The position numbers and the translations under genes are program-made. 64,000 bases of DNA from Chthoniobacteraceae bacterium (GTDB lineage: Bacteria > Verrucomicrobiota > Verrucomicrobiia > Chthoniobacterales > Chthoniobacteraceae). The notes under the pieces were generated by a model. That model was not told where the DNA came from. It made no database searches and saw nothing but the letters and a program-made list of their open reading frames with translations. The DNA lies in the NCBI GenBank assembly GCA_028293625.1, contig JAQGOL010000035.1, positions 310,001-374,000 of the forward strand. The letters are read 5' to 3'. This document shows, piece by piece, positions 17,225 to 25,214 of the stretch (its first letter is position 1; each line of letters begins with the position of its first letter).

Positions 17225-18718
17225 ATGAACTCGCCTTATCATCGTTACATCAAACCGCAGCCGCAGACCCGACGTGAGTTCCTGTGGCGGTCAGGCGGCG
17301 GCCTGGGCGGCATTGCCCTTGCCTCGTTGCTTGGGAACAATGCGAACGCGGCCGATTCAGCGGCCCCCGGATCCACCCAGATCCTGCATTTCCCCCCGAA
17401 AGCAAAACGCGTGGTGCAGCTCTTCATGGCAGGGGCCGCGAGCCATGTCGATATGTGGGATCACAAGCCGGAGCTGCTCAAGCGCAACGGCCAGAAATGG
17501 GATCCGGGTGAATCCGTGGAACTCTTCCAAAGCGGCGTGGGCGCGACGTTTGCATCGCCATGGAAGTTCCAGCCTTATGGGCAGTCAGGCAAGATGCTCA
17601 GCGAGATCGTCGCCCCGCTCGGCAGTGTCGTGGACGAGATGGCATTTGTTCACAATCTTGTCGGCAAATCAGGTGTTCACAGCCAGGCGACCCTGTTGCA
17701 AACCACCGGCTTCGTCACTCCTGGTTTCCCGGGAATGGGCGCATGGGTTAGCTACGGGCTCGGTTCGCTCAACGACAATCTCCCTACTTTCGTCGTCCTG
17801 CCTGATCTTCGCGGCTATCCTTCCAATGGGCAGAAGAACTGGGATTCCGCGTTCCTGCCGGGGCAGCATCAGGGGACTATCGTGCGGGTGAATGCCGAGA
17901 ATCCAATTGAGGATCTATTTCCCGCGAAGGCCGATTTTATTACTCCCGCGGGAGAAACTGCCGGGCTTGATCTTCTCTCAAAACTCAATCGCTCCCATGC
18001 CGTTGACCGCGCTGACGATTCACGGCTGGAAGCTCGAATTCGCAGTTATGAGCTGGCGGCCAAGATGCAGCTTGCCGCGCCCGAAGCGCTCGATATTTCA
18101 AAAGAACCGGCCAGCGTCTTGGCGATGTACGGGATAGATCAAACCACCAAGCAATGGCCCAAGGAAATCAATGTGCCGGAGGAAACCGATGCGTTTGGCC
18201 GCAAATGCCTGGCGGCGCGCCGGCTCCTTGAACGCGGTGTGCGCTTTGTTCAGATCTGGTCGGGCAATGATAACGGCTTTCCGCGCCGCAACTGGGATTC
18301 GCATGAAGACATCGCCCGCGATCACGCGCCGCTGTCGCTTGGAATGGCGAAGGGGACTGCCGCCCTCATCGAGGATCTCAAACAACGCGGGTTGCTTGAA
18401 GATACAATCATCCTATGGACAACGGAGTTTGGACGGATGCCTTGCGCTCAAGGAGGAATGGGCCGCGACCACAATCCGTTTGTCTTCACTAATTGGTTAT
18501 GCGGAGGTGGAGTCAAAGGCGGAGTCAGCCATGGTCCAAGCGATGAGTGGGGCTACAAACCTGCTGATCGCGAAAATGCCACGGCAGTCTACGATATTCA
18601 CGCAACCATCCTGCGGCTGCTGGGAATTGAACATACCAAGCTCACATTCCGCCATAATGGCATCGACCGCAGGCTGACCGATGTCCACGGACACGTCATT
18701 GACGCGCTGATTGCCTGA
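17225..18718 (+). CDS. DUF1501 family protein (Tat-exported, sulfatase-like fold)
   Basis: A 497-residue protein with a twin-arginine signal (TRREFLWRSGGGLGGIALAS, R16-R17). The body matches DUF1501: VVQLFMAGAASHVDMWDHKP, FVHNLVGKSGVHSQATLL, GRKCLAARRLLERGVRFVQI, DTIILWTTEFGRMP and GRDHNPFVFTNWLCGGGVKGG, the alkaline-phosphatase-like metal-site segments. It starts 8 bases after the DUF1553 gene. DUF1501 and DUF1553 proteins are almost always encoded together in PVC genomes, presumably as a periplasmic pair. The last 23 bases overlap the DUF885 gene on the other strand. No enzymatic activity has been firmly assigned to the family. Confidence 0.9.
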   Translation: MNSPYHRYIKPQPQTRREFLWRSGGGLGGIALASLLGNNANAADSAAPGSTQILHFPPKAKRVVQLFMAGAASHVDMWDHKPELLKRNGQKWDPGESVELFQSGVGATFASPWKFQPYGQSGKMLSEIVAPLGSVVDEMAFVHNLVGKSGVHSQATLLQTTGFVTPGFPGMGAWVSYGLGSLNDNLPTFVVLPDLRGYPSNGQKNWDSAFLPGQHQGTIVRVNAENPIEDLFPAKADFITPAGETAGLDLLSKLNRSHAVDRADDSRLEARIRSYELAAKMQLAAPEALDISKEPASVLAMYGIDQTTKQWPKEINVPEETDAFGRKCLAARRLLERGVRFVQIWSGNDNGFPRRNWDSHEDIARDHAPLSLGMAKGTAALIEDLKQRGLLEDTIILWTTEFGRMPCAQGGMGRDHNPFVFTNWLCGGGVKGGVSHGPSDEWGYKPADRENATAVYDIHATILRLLGIEHTKLTFRHNGIDRRLTDVHGHVIDALIA

Positions 18719-20447
18719 CCTTCTCAATCCAGCCATCTGTCTGGCTTTCAAGCACCTCCAGGGGAAGCGCGCCTTCCTTAAGCAGCATGTCGTGGAACTC
18801 GCGCACGTCGAACTTCTCCCCAAGCGTTTTGGCGGCCCGGGCGCGCAACTCTTTGATCTTTAATTCCCCGATTTTGTAGGCGAGCGCCTGGCCCGGCCAC
18901 GAGATATAACGATCAATCTCGTTTTCAACATCGAGCACAGTCTTGGCGCTGTGATTGAGCAGGTAATCGATGGCCTGCTGCCGCGTCCATTTCATCGTAT
19001 GCATGCCGGTGTCGACTACCAGCCGGCAGGCGCGCCAGATCTCGTAAGTAAGCTGGCCGAACTTTGAATAAGGATCATCGTAAAGACCGAGTTCGTCTCC
19101 AAGCGATTCAGAGTAGAGCGCCCAGCCTTCCACAAAAGCAGTGTAAGCGCCATCGCCATAACGCCGGAAGTTCGGCAGGTTGCCTTGTTCAAATGCGATC
19201 GCGAATTGGAGATGATGCCCGGGAACGGCTTCATGCATGGCCAGCGCCATCATTTCATACCGGGGCCGCATCTGTGGCCGGTATAGGTTTACAAAGAAAG
19301 TGCCGGCGCGGGAACCATCGGCGGCGAGCGGCCGATAGTAGGCCGCCGTTGTATTCGGCGCCACATTGGCCGGGATCGCTTCGACGCCATACGGGGTGCG
19401 AGGCAGCGTTTTGAACACTTTCACCAGCGTTGGATCAATCATCTTCGCCGTCGCGCGATAAGCTTCCAGGAGTTCCTCGGGCGTCTTGCAGTAAAACCGT
19501 TTGTCGCCGCGCAAATGCTCGAAGAACTCAATGCGCGATCCTTTCCAGCCGACCTGTTCAATAATGCGATCCATGCCGGCGGTAATGCGCTCTACTTCGC
19601 GCAGGCCAAGCTCGTGGATTTCACGGGGTGTCATCCGGGTGGTGGTAAACTTGCGCGCTGCAAACGCGTAAACAGCCTCCCCATCGGGCCATTGCCAGGC
19701 CCCCACCTGTTCGGTGCAGGCCGGCTGATATTCGCGCTCAAAAAAGTCACCAAGCCTGCGATATGCCGGCACCACCTGCTCCTCAATCGCACTTCTCGCC
19801 TCGGCGCCGAGCCGCGCGCGATCAGCATCTCCAATAGCCGCCGGCCACCTCTTGAACGCCTCATAAAATGGACTCTCCGCTGCATTGGCAACCACTTGTT
19901 TGCGGATTTGCCCAGGCACCGGCTCCATGACCTGCCGGGCATGCGTCCGTTTTTCGGCGATCCCGATCCGCATCAAGGCGATAGTCTGGTCGACCTGGGA
20001 AGGCAATGCGCGCAGCCTGGCAATCCACTCCTCGTAATCTTTAACGGTTTCAAAACGCAGCGCGCCGGCAAAATCATCGGCAAGCTGGATGCCGTCCCGT
20101 TGATTGATGGGAAGCGTCCAAAGCCGGCTGGAGAACTCATCAATGCCAAGCTCGGTTTCAAATCGGAGTAGATCGTAGCTGACCTGATCTTTGGCACTGA
20201 GCCCGGCGCGCCGGATTGCGTCCAGGGCAACAAGCAGTTCTTTTGCGTGCTCGTTCCTGCGCGTCATTGCCTCAACGGAAAGGTCCGGCCAGCGATCGTT
20301 CCAGCGTCTGTCTCCAAGAAGCGAAGCCGTCGTGGGCGACTCTTTCATCGAATAATCCCATTCGCGATCGAGCAGGGAATGGAAGTCCTCCGGCTCGGCG
20401 GCAAAAGCGGCGATCGCTGTAAGAAGCAGTGCGAAGAGAGGTTTCAT
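18696..20447 (-). CDS. DUF885 family metallopeptidase-like protein
   Basis: A 583-residue exported protein with a signal peptide (PLFALLLTAIAAFAAEPEDF). The DUF885 core includes a zinc-site-like MHEAVPGHHLQ (H405-E406 and H411/H412), YGDGAYTAFVEGWALYSESL with a probable third ligand, and KYPGQALAYKIGELKI-like sequence (WPGQALAYKIGELKI), all hallmarks of this family. Length and motif order are normal. DUF885 proteins are regarded as zinc peptidases by motif, mostly without proven substrates. It is the last gene of the hisJ-folP-DUF885 run; its ATG overlaps the folP stop by 4 bases. Confidence 0.85.
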   Translation of the reverse strand: MKPLFALLLTAIAAFAAEPEDFHSLLDREWDYSMKESPTTASLLGDRRWNDRWPDLSVEAMTRRNEHAKELLVALDAIRRAGLSAKDQVSYDLLRFETELGIDEFSSRLWTLPINQRDGIQLADDFAGALRFETVKDYEEWIARLRALPSQVDQTIALMRIGIAEKRTHARQVMEPVPGQIRKQVVANAAESPFYEAFKRWPAAIGDADRARLGAEARSAIEEQVVPAYRRLGDFFEREYQPACTEQVGAWQWPDGEAVYAFAARKFTTTRMTPREIHELGLREVERITAGMDRIIEQVGWKGSRIEFFEHLRGDKRFYCKTPEELLEAYRATAKMIDPTLVKVFKTLPRTPYGVEAIPANVAPNTTAAYYRPLAADGSRAGTFFVNLYRPQMRPRYEMMALAMHEAVPGHHLQFAIAFEQGNLPNFRRYGDGAYTAFVEGWALYSESLGDELGLYDDPYSKFGQLTYEIWRACRLVVDTGMHTMKWTRQQAIDYLLNHSAKTVLDVENEIDRYISWPGQALAYKIGELKIKELRARAAKTLGEKFDVREFHDMLLKEGALPLEVLESQTDGWIEKVRQSARQ

Positions 20448-21283
20448 AACATGCGAGGCTGCTCAACGGCGGTGATGATGCGCAAAGTCTGGACGGCGGC
20501 TCTCACGTTATGCACGCGGAAAATAGAGGCGCCCTGGAGCATTCCCTGCACGATGCAGGCCACCGTGCCGGCATCCCGCTCCGCGGGGTTCGGGATATTC
20601 AGCACCTCGCCGATCACGGTTTTCCGTGACACCGGAAGAAGGATGGGGCGTTCAAACATGCGCAACCGGCCCAGCTCGCGATAGATTCGCAAGTTGTCAT
20701 CGCGCTGTTTGGCGAAATCAATGCCGGGATCTATAATGAGCGATTCGCGAGGCACACCGGCCGCTTCCGCCATGGCGATTTTCTCGGTAAAAAAGGTCTC
20801 AAGCCGCGCCATGATGTTGTCGTAACCAATATGGGTATGCGCCACTTTCGGTTCACCCAAGCTATGCATGATAAGAAGCGCGGCGCCGTTCCCGGCACAG
20901 ATGCGCGCGTTCTCGTCAGTGGGAAGCGCGCTGATGTCGTTAAGGATATCGCCGCCTGTTTCGAGCGCAGACTTTGCCACGCCGGGCCGCCAGGTATTGA
21001 TGGATAATAACGCGGCGGGCGCTTCGGCATTCCATCGGGAAATAAATGCACAAAGGCGTTCCGCTTCTTCTTCCTCGGAAATGGCGAGGCGATTGGTTCG
21101 CGCGCTCTCGGCACCGAGGTCGACAATGTCGGCGCCATTGGCGACCAAACCCCGCGCCTTGGTCAATGCGGCGTCTACATCATCAAGTCCATCGCCCGAA
21201 AATGAATCGACTGACAAATTCACAATCCCCATCACCAGCGGACGGGGAAACTCGATGCTCCGGCCGCGTGCAAGGAGTCTCAT
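20444..21283 (-). CDS. folP: Dihydropteroate synthase homologue (divergent active site)
   Basis: A 279-residue TIM barrel of the pterin-binding family. It keeps GIVNLSVDSFSGDG (N22), the LND motif (N115), IDPGIDFAKQ (D185), the PVSRKTVIG lysine (K221) and FRVHNV. Several usual residues are changed: the pterin-contacting Asp of SIDT is Asn in SINT (position 96, the same number as in E. coli), the ESTRPG loop reads ESARTNR, and the final HDV is HNV. It could be a true but drifted folate enzyme that joins pterin pyrophosphate with p-aminobenzoate, or a relative with another role. It overlaps both neighbours (hisJ and DUF885) by 4 bases. Confidence 0.8.
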   Translation of the reverse strand: MRLLARGRSIEFPRPLVMGIVNLSVDSFSGDGLDDVDAALTKARGLVANGADIVDLGAESARTNRLAISEEEEAERLCAFISRWNAEAPAALLSINTWRPGVAKSALETGGDILNDISALPTDENARICAGNGAALLIMHSLGEPKVAHTHIGYDNIMARLETFFTEKIAMAEAAGVPRESLIIDPGIDFAKQRDDNLRIYRELGRLRMFERPILLPVSRKTVIGEVLNIPNPAERDAGTVACIVQGMLQGASIFRVHNVRAAVQTLRIITAVEQPRML

Positions 21284-22107
21284 TTTGATGGTTCAGGCAG
21301 TGGCGCAAAAGAAAGTTTGCGGCGGTGAACCCGGCCGGTCTCAGTGTATCCGGCCGATCGAGCCAATGCGACTGCCTGATCAAAGCCGGCTCCAAGCTCT
21401 TCCACCGCATGCGCATCGGAGTTGATCAGAACCGGAATACCGGCTTTCCGGGCAAGCTCGACAAATTGGAAGCTTGGATAAAGTTCCCGGCACTCTTTGC
21501 GCATGCCGGCCGTATTGATTTCAAACGCACCTTTGCACTCGGCAAGCGCCGCGATCGCCGGCTCATAAAAGCGGCGCAGATCGCCTTCGGGCCGGTAGCC
21601 GAATTTCTTCGGAAGATCCGGATGCGCGACAAAATCAAAGAGTCCGCTGCGGATACATTGCCCGTAGGTTTTCCAGTAGCTTTCCCAGATCGGCTCGACC
21701 TCGCCCGCGTGCCGGCCGATATACTTGGGATGATCGACTTCCCAACCTTCAGGAAGGTAATGGACGCTGCCGATTAGAAAATCCCACTCCGCCATGGACG
21801 CCAGCTTTTCAATCCAAGCTTCTTTGCCGGGCAGATAATCGCATTCCAATCCAAGCCGGATGGTTAGCTGGGGGAACTTCGCGCGTGCCTCGGCTACGGC
21901 ATCGAGGTAGCGGGGAAGTTCGGCAAGGCTCATGCGCCAGTCATCAAAGTAATCGGGCATCGGGTTATGATCGGCAAAACCAATCTCTTTAAACCCGAGC
22001 TGAAGCGCGCGTTCGGCAAACTCCACAGGCCAGCCGGTGGCATGCGCGCAGAGCGGAGTATGGATGTGATAATCGGTCAGCGAATCAAAAAGCATGGAAG
22101 GCGTCAT
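21280..22107 (-). CDS. hisJ: Histidinol-phosphatase-type PHP domain protein
   Basis: A 275-residue PHP metallophosphatase. The metal site begins with DYHIHTPLCAH (H14, H16), followed by IGFADHNPMPD, the glutamate strand LGLECDYLPGKE, FLIGSVHYLPEGWEVDHP and the C-terminal NSDAHAVEELGAGFD. These match the HisJ/HisK type that removes phosphate from L-histidinol phosphate in histidine synthesis. The ATG at 22107 is used; an in-frame Met lies four codons later. No other his genes are nearby, so the histidine assignment rests on family resemblance only. It begins the hisJ-folP-DUF885 run, with a 4-base overlap to folP. Confidence 0.8.
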   Translation of the reverse strand: MTPSMLFDSLTDYHIHTPLCAHATGWPVEFAERALQLGFKEIGFADHNPMPDYFDDWRMSLAELPRYLDAVAEARAKFPQLTIRLGLECDYLPGKEAWIEKLASMAEWDFLIGSVHYLPEGWEVDHPKYIGRHAGEVEPIWESYWKTYGQCIRSGLFDFVAHPDLPKKFGYRPEGDLRRFYEPAIAALAECKGAFEINTAGMRKECRELYPSFQFVELARKAGIPVLINSDAHAVEELGAGFDQAVALARSAGYTETGRVHRRKLSFAPLPEPSK

Positions 22108-22185
22108 TTTAAGCGAAGGAAATGCCGGATGCGGAGTTTGAATTACCGGTTTGGCTCCTCCCGGCTGTAAACCAAGGCAGCTCGT

Positions 22186-23070
22186 TTATTCGAGGGCAAG
22201 ATGGCCGAGGGCTAGCAGTCCGTAGAAAGTATATTCCGCGTCGAGATCGTCATCGGCCCAATGGCCATGGAAGCCGCCTTTGTTTGTCCAGAGCGAGTCG
22301 ATAAAGTCGAGGCAACGTTCGCGCATTGGAGCCGGGATCACGGTCTGCATGCCGCTGAGGGCATGGAGGGTGGTCGCGGTTGAAAGAAGATCAGGCAAGG
22401 GGGCGGCGGGCATTGCAAGGAAACCACCCTGTTTATGCGCTCGCGCCAGGAGCCAGGCCGAAACGCTTTCATTGACCGGAATCCCAAGATGCCGCAGCAA
22501 CGTGACCGCCGCGGCGGTGGCGTTGGTGGAGCCGACCTTCAGACCGCGCGCGTTGGCCCAGGCGCCATCGGGGGTTTCAAGAAATTTGAGGCATTGAACC
22601 ATCCGCAACGGCTCGGGTAACTCCCGTTGCAAATCCTGATAGGCGCCAAGCGCGACAAAACAGCCGTAAGCATTTCCGAAACGGCCGCCAATATCCGCGT
22701 CGTAACCGCCATCGGACGAGCGGTGGCGTTCGAGGCGCTTCAGGATGGAGTCGGCGAGGGAATCCGGAACCTGCCCAATGGCTGCCCAGCAACGGGCCAG
22801 TGCGCCAAGATGCACAAAATCGAGATCGGCGCCGCTGCCAAATGATTCAAGAAAACGGGCGACCGGTTTGTCAGGCAGTTCGGCTTGTAGCGCTTGCAGT
22901 CCGGCCAGTGCGAAGATCGTGTAGTAAAGATCGGGCCTGCCATCCCGGTCCCGGCCCGCCCCGTTTTCATCGAGCTGGCTTAAAAAGAAGTCGCGCACCA
23001 GCCCCGCGGAATCACCGAGCATTTTGGGGGCAAGCCGGGCGACTTGCAGCATTTCGAGGCGAAGACTCAT
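22186..23070 (-). CDS. Prenyltransferase/squalene-cyclase-repeat (alpha-alpha toroid) protein
   Basis: A 294-residue protein built of prenyltransferase beta-subunit-type repeats: DLYYTIFALAGLQAL, SSDGGYDADIGGRFGNAYGC, TPDGAWANARGLKVGSTNAT, KQGGFLAMPAAPLPDLLSTA and WTNKGGFHGHWADDDLDAEY. The repeating G-G-[FY/W] pattern is the protein prenyltransferase / terpene cyclase QW-like motif, and the D-x-D/H positions resemble zinc ligands of the eukaryotic beta subunit. Bacterial proteins like this are usually annotated as prenyltransferase, without proven activity. No signal peptide is seen. It lies 78 bp upstream of hisJ on the same strand and may share its transcript. Confidence 0.75.
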   Translation of the reverse strand: MSLRLEMLQVARLAPKMLGDSAGLVRDFFLSQLDENGAGRDRDGRPDLYYTIFALAGLQALQAELPDKPVARFLESFGSGADLDFVHLGALARCWAAIGQVPDSLADSILKRLERHRSSDGGYDADIGGRFGNAYGCFVALGAYQDLQRELPEPLRMVQCLKFLETPDGAWANARGLKVGSTNATAAAVTLLRHLGIPVNESVSAWLLARAHKQGGFLAMPAAPLPDLLSTATTLHALSGMQTVIPAPMRERCLDFIDSLWTNKGGFHGHWADDDLDAEYTFYGLLALGHLALE

Positions 23071-23144
23071 GATGTGCGAAAAAAGGAGGGGGTGGCAGTC
23101 CGTTGTCAGACCGTGGTTTTATCCGGCCCCGATTTCTTTAGGCT

Positions 23145-23726
23145 ATGAAACATCCCTTAATCAATAAACGTGTTGCCATCCTTGCAGCCGACGGATTTGA
23201 ACAGGTGGAACTTGAGGAGCCCAAGCAGGCGCTTGAGGACGCGGGAGCCACCGTGACAATTGTTTCGCCCAAAAGCGGCAAGATCCAAGGCATGAACCAC
23301 CTCGAAATGGGCGATACTTTTGAGGTCGACATGGTTTTGGATGATGCAAAACCGGAGGAATTCGACGCTTTGCTGCTTCCCGGCGGCGCTGTAAATCCCG
23401 ACACCCTGCGTTCCACCCCGGCGGCCCTCGACTTTGTGCGGGCATTTTTCAACGGGGGCAAACCGATTGCCGCGATCTGCCATGCGCCTTGGGTTCTCGC
23501 GGATGCCGGGGTTCTAAAAGGCCGCAAACTGACTTCCTGGCCGGCAATTCAAAATGACCTCAAAAACGTGGGTGCCCTATGGGTTGATGAAGAGGTGGTT
23601 GTTGATAAAGGTTTGGTCACCAGCCGTAAACCGGCCGATATCCCGGCTTTTAACGCCAAGATGATCGAGGAATTCGTCGAAGGAATCCACGCCCGCAGCG
23701 GAACTCAGATGGCCTCCTCGCGGTAA
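23145..23726 (+). CDS. Type 1 glutamine amidotransferase-like protein of the PfpI/DJ-1 family
   Basis: A 193-residue flavodoxin-like fold protein. VAILAADGFEQVELEEP carries the conserved Glu, the strand FDALLLPGGAVNPD precedes a nucleophile elbow at AAICHAPWVLADA (C112, H113), and LTSWPAIQNDLKNVGALWVDEEVVVD is the usual PfpI tail. The group includes general stress protein YfkM/YhbO and DJ-1-like deglycases or chaperones; the exact activity (protease, glyoxalase or protein repair) is debated. It is a single-gene unit, 147 bp ahead of the SWIM cluster. Confidence 0.9.
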   Translation: MKHPLINKRVAILAADGFEQVELEEPKQALEDAGATVTIVSPKSGKIQGMNHLEMGDTFEVDMVLDDAKPEEFDALLLPGGAVNPDTLRSTPAALDFVRAFFNGGKPIAAICHAPWVLADAGVLKGRKLTSWPAIQNDLKNVGALWVDEEVVVDKGLVTSRKPADIPAFNAKMIEEFVEGIHARSGTQMASSR

Positions 23727-23873
23727 GCGCGGTTTTGAGCACGGTGGTTTTCCATTGTTAAAAAGCAGCGGGATTCAGCGGACGGTTTAAATTTGGCGGA
23801 CATCATTTTTTTGCCTATTGAATCCCGCCTTGCCTCCGGAGCGCTCTGAGGGTTTTCTCGCACCTCTCAGCGC

Positions 23874-25214
23874 ATGGAATTTCTGACTACCGAACAAGTG
23901 CTGGCGCTGGCTCCGGACGCAGCCTCGGTTAAGGCAGGGCAAGGTTTGGCTGGCCCGGGCAAGTGGGTGACACTTGGACGCGGCGGCCGTTCAGTTTGGG
24001 GTGAATGCCAGGGAAGCGGCAAACTGCCTTACCGCACACAGGCCGATTTGAGCGGACCGGCGTTCCATTGTTCCTGTCCGAGCCGGAAGTTTCCCTGCAA
24101 GCATGGGCTGGGGCTTCTTTTATTGCTGGCGGCAAATCCGGCGCGTGTGCTGGAAACGGAACCGCCTGCCTGGGTTGCTGAATGGATTGCCAAGCGCGAG
24201 GCCGGCGCCGGAAAAAAGGCGCCGCAGGCCGCGCCGCCCGATGCGGAAACGGCGGCAAAACGCGATGCCGACCGGGAAAAACGCGCCGCAAAACGCGAGG
24301 ACCGCGTCCGTGCAGGGCTGGCGGAATTGCAAACATGGATTGGTGATCTGCTCCGGCAGGGGCTTGCGTATGGAAAACAGCAGCCCGCACAATTTTATGA
24401 TGCCATGGCAGCCCGCATGGTGGATGCCCAGGCCCCTGGCATCGCGCGGCGGTTGCGCGGATTCCCAGGTCTTTTTGCGTCCGGTGACGGCTGGGCTGAC
24501 CGGACCCTGGAGGAAGCAGGCGCGCTGCAATGGCTGCTTCATGGATTCACGCATCTCGACACGCTGCCCGATGGGCTTCGCGCCAGCGTGCGCAACGCGA
24601 TTGGATGGACTGTCGCGGAGCACGAATTGACCGCAAATAAACCGGTGCGCGACCATTGGCAGGTCGCCGGCCAGATCGTCGAAGAGGAGGAGAAGCTGCG
24701 CGTGCAACGGACATGGTTGATTGGCGAGAAAACGCGGCAACCAGCTTTGAACCTCAGTTTCGCGGCGATGAATCAGGCGCTCGATGTGAGCCTGATCGCC
24801 GGCACCGTTTTTGAGGCTGACCTGACCTATTATCCCTCTCCATTGCGGGCGCTTGTTGGTGAAAGGCACGGCGAACCGCGTCCTTTAAAAAATCCGGCGG
24901 CGGCTGCTCACGCGAATTTTTCCGAGGCGTTGGATCAAACCGCTTCGTTTCTTGCAACTGATCCATGGCTTGAACGGACCCCCTGGCTGGTGCGCGATTG
25001 TCTGCCGCTTTGCGTGAACGAAAAATGGATGCTGCGTGATGCCGTGGGCGCGTTGGTTCCGCTGACCCGGACGTTTTTGAATACCTGGCCCCTGTTTGCC
25101 GTGAGCGGCGGCGCGCCGGTCACCATCTTTGGAGAATGGAACGGCCATGAGTTGCGTCCGCTCAGCGTTTTTGCCGGCGATCGTTTTATCCCGATGGGAG
25201 GATCATTGCCGTGA
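23874..25214 (+). CDS. SWIM zinc-finger protein
   Basis: A 446-residue cytoplasmic protein. The SWIM finger is FHCSCPSRKFPCKHGLGLLL, giving the CxC-x6-CxH ligands C66, C68, C75 and H77; it should bind zinc and DNA, RNA or protein. Residues about 100-160 form a charged Ala/Lys/Arg helix likely to be coiled. The rest is a long domain without recognisable motifs. It is the first gene of a six-gene overlapping run ending with a VWA protein and overlaps the next gene by 4 bases. The same gene types (SWIM, DUF5691, MoxR, DUF5682, VWA) recur together in many bacteria, to my knowledge without an established function. Confidence 0.85.
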   Translation: MEFLTTEQVLALAPDAASVKAGQGLAGPGKWVTLGRGGRSVWGECQGSGKLPYRTQADLSGPAFHCSCPSRKFPCKHGLGLLLLLAANPARVLETEPPAWVAEWIAKREAGAGKKAPQAAPPDAETAAKRDADREKRAAKREDRVRAGLAELQTWIGDLLRQGLAYGKQQPAQFYDAMAARMVDAQAPGIARRLRGFPGLFASGDGWADRTLEEAGALQWLLHGFTHLDTLPDGLRASVRNAIGWTVAEHELTANKPVRDHWQVAGQIVEEEEKLRVQRTWLIGEKTRQPALNLSFAAMNQALDVSLIAGTVFEADLTYYPSPLRALVGERHGEPRPLKNPAAAAHANFSEALDQTASFLATDPWLERTPWLVRDCLPLCVNEKWMLRDAVGALVPLTRTFLNTWPLFAVSGGAPVTIFGEWNGHELRPLSVFAGDRFIPMGGSLP

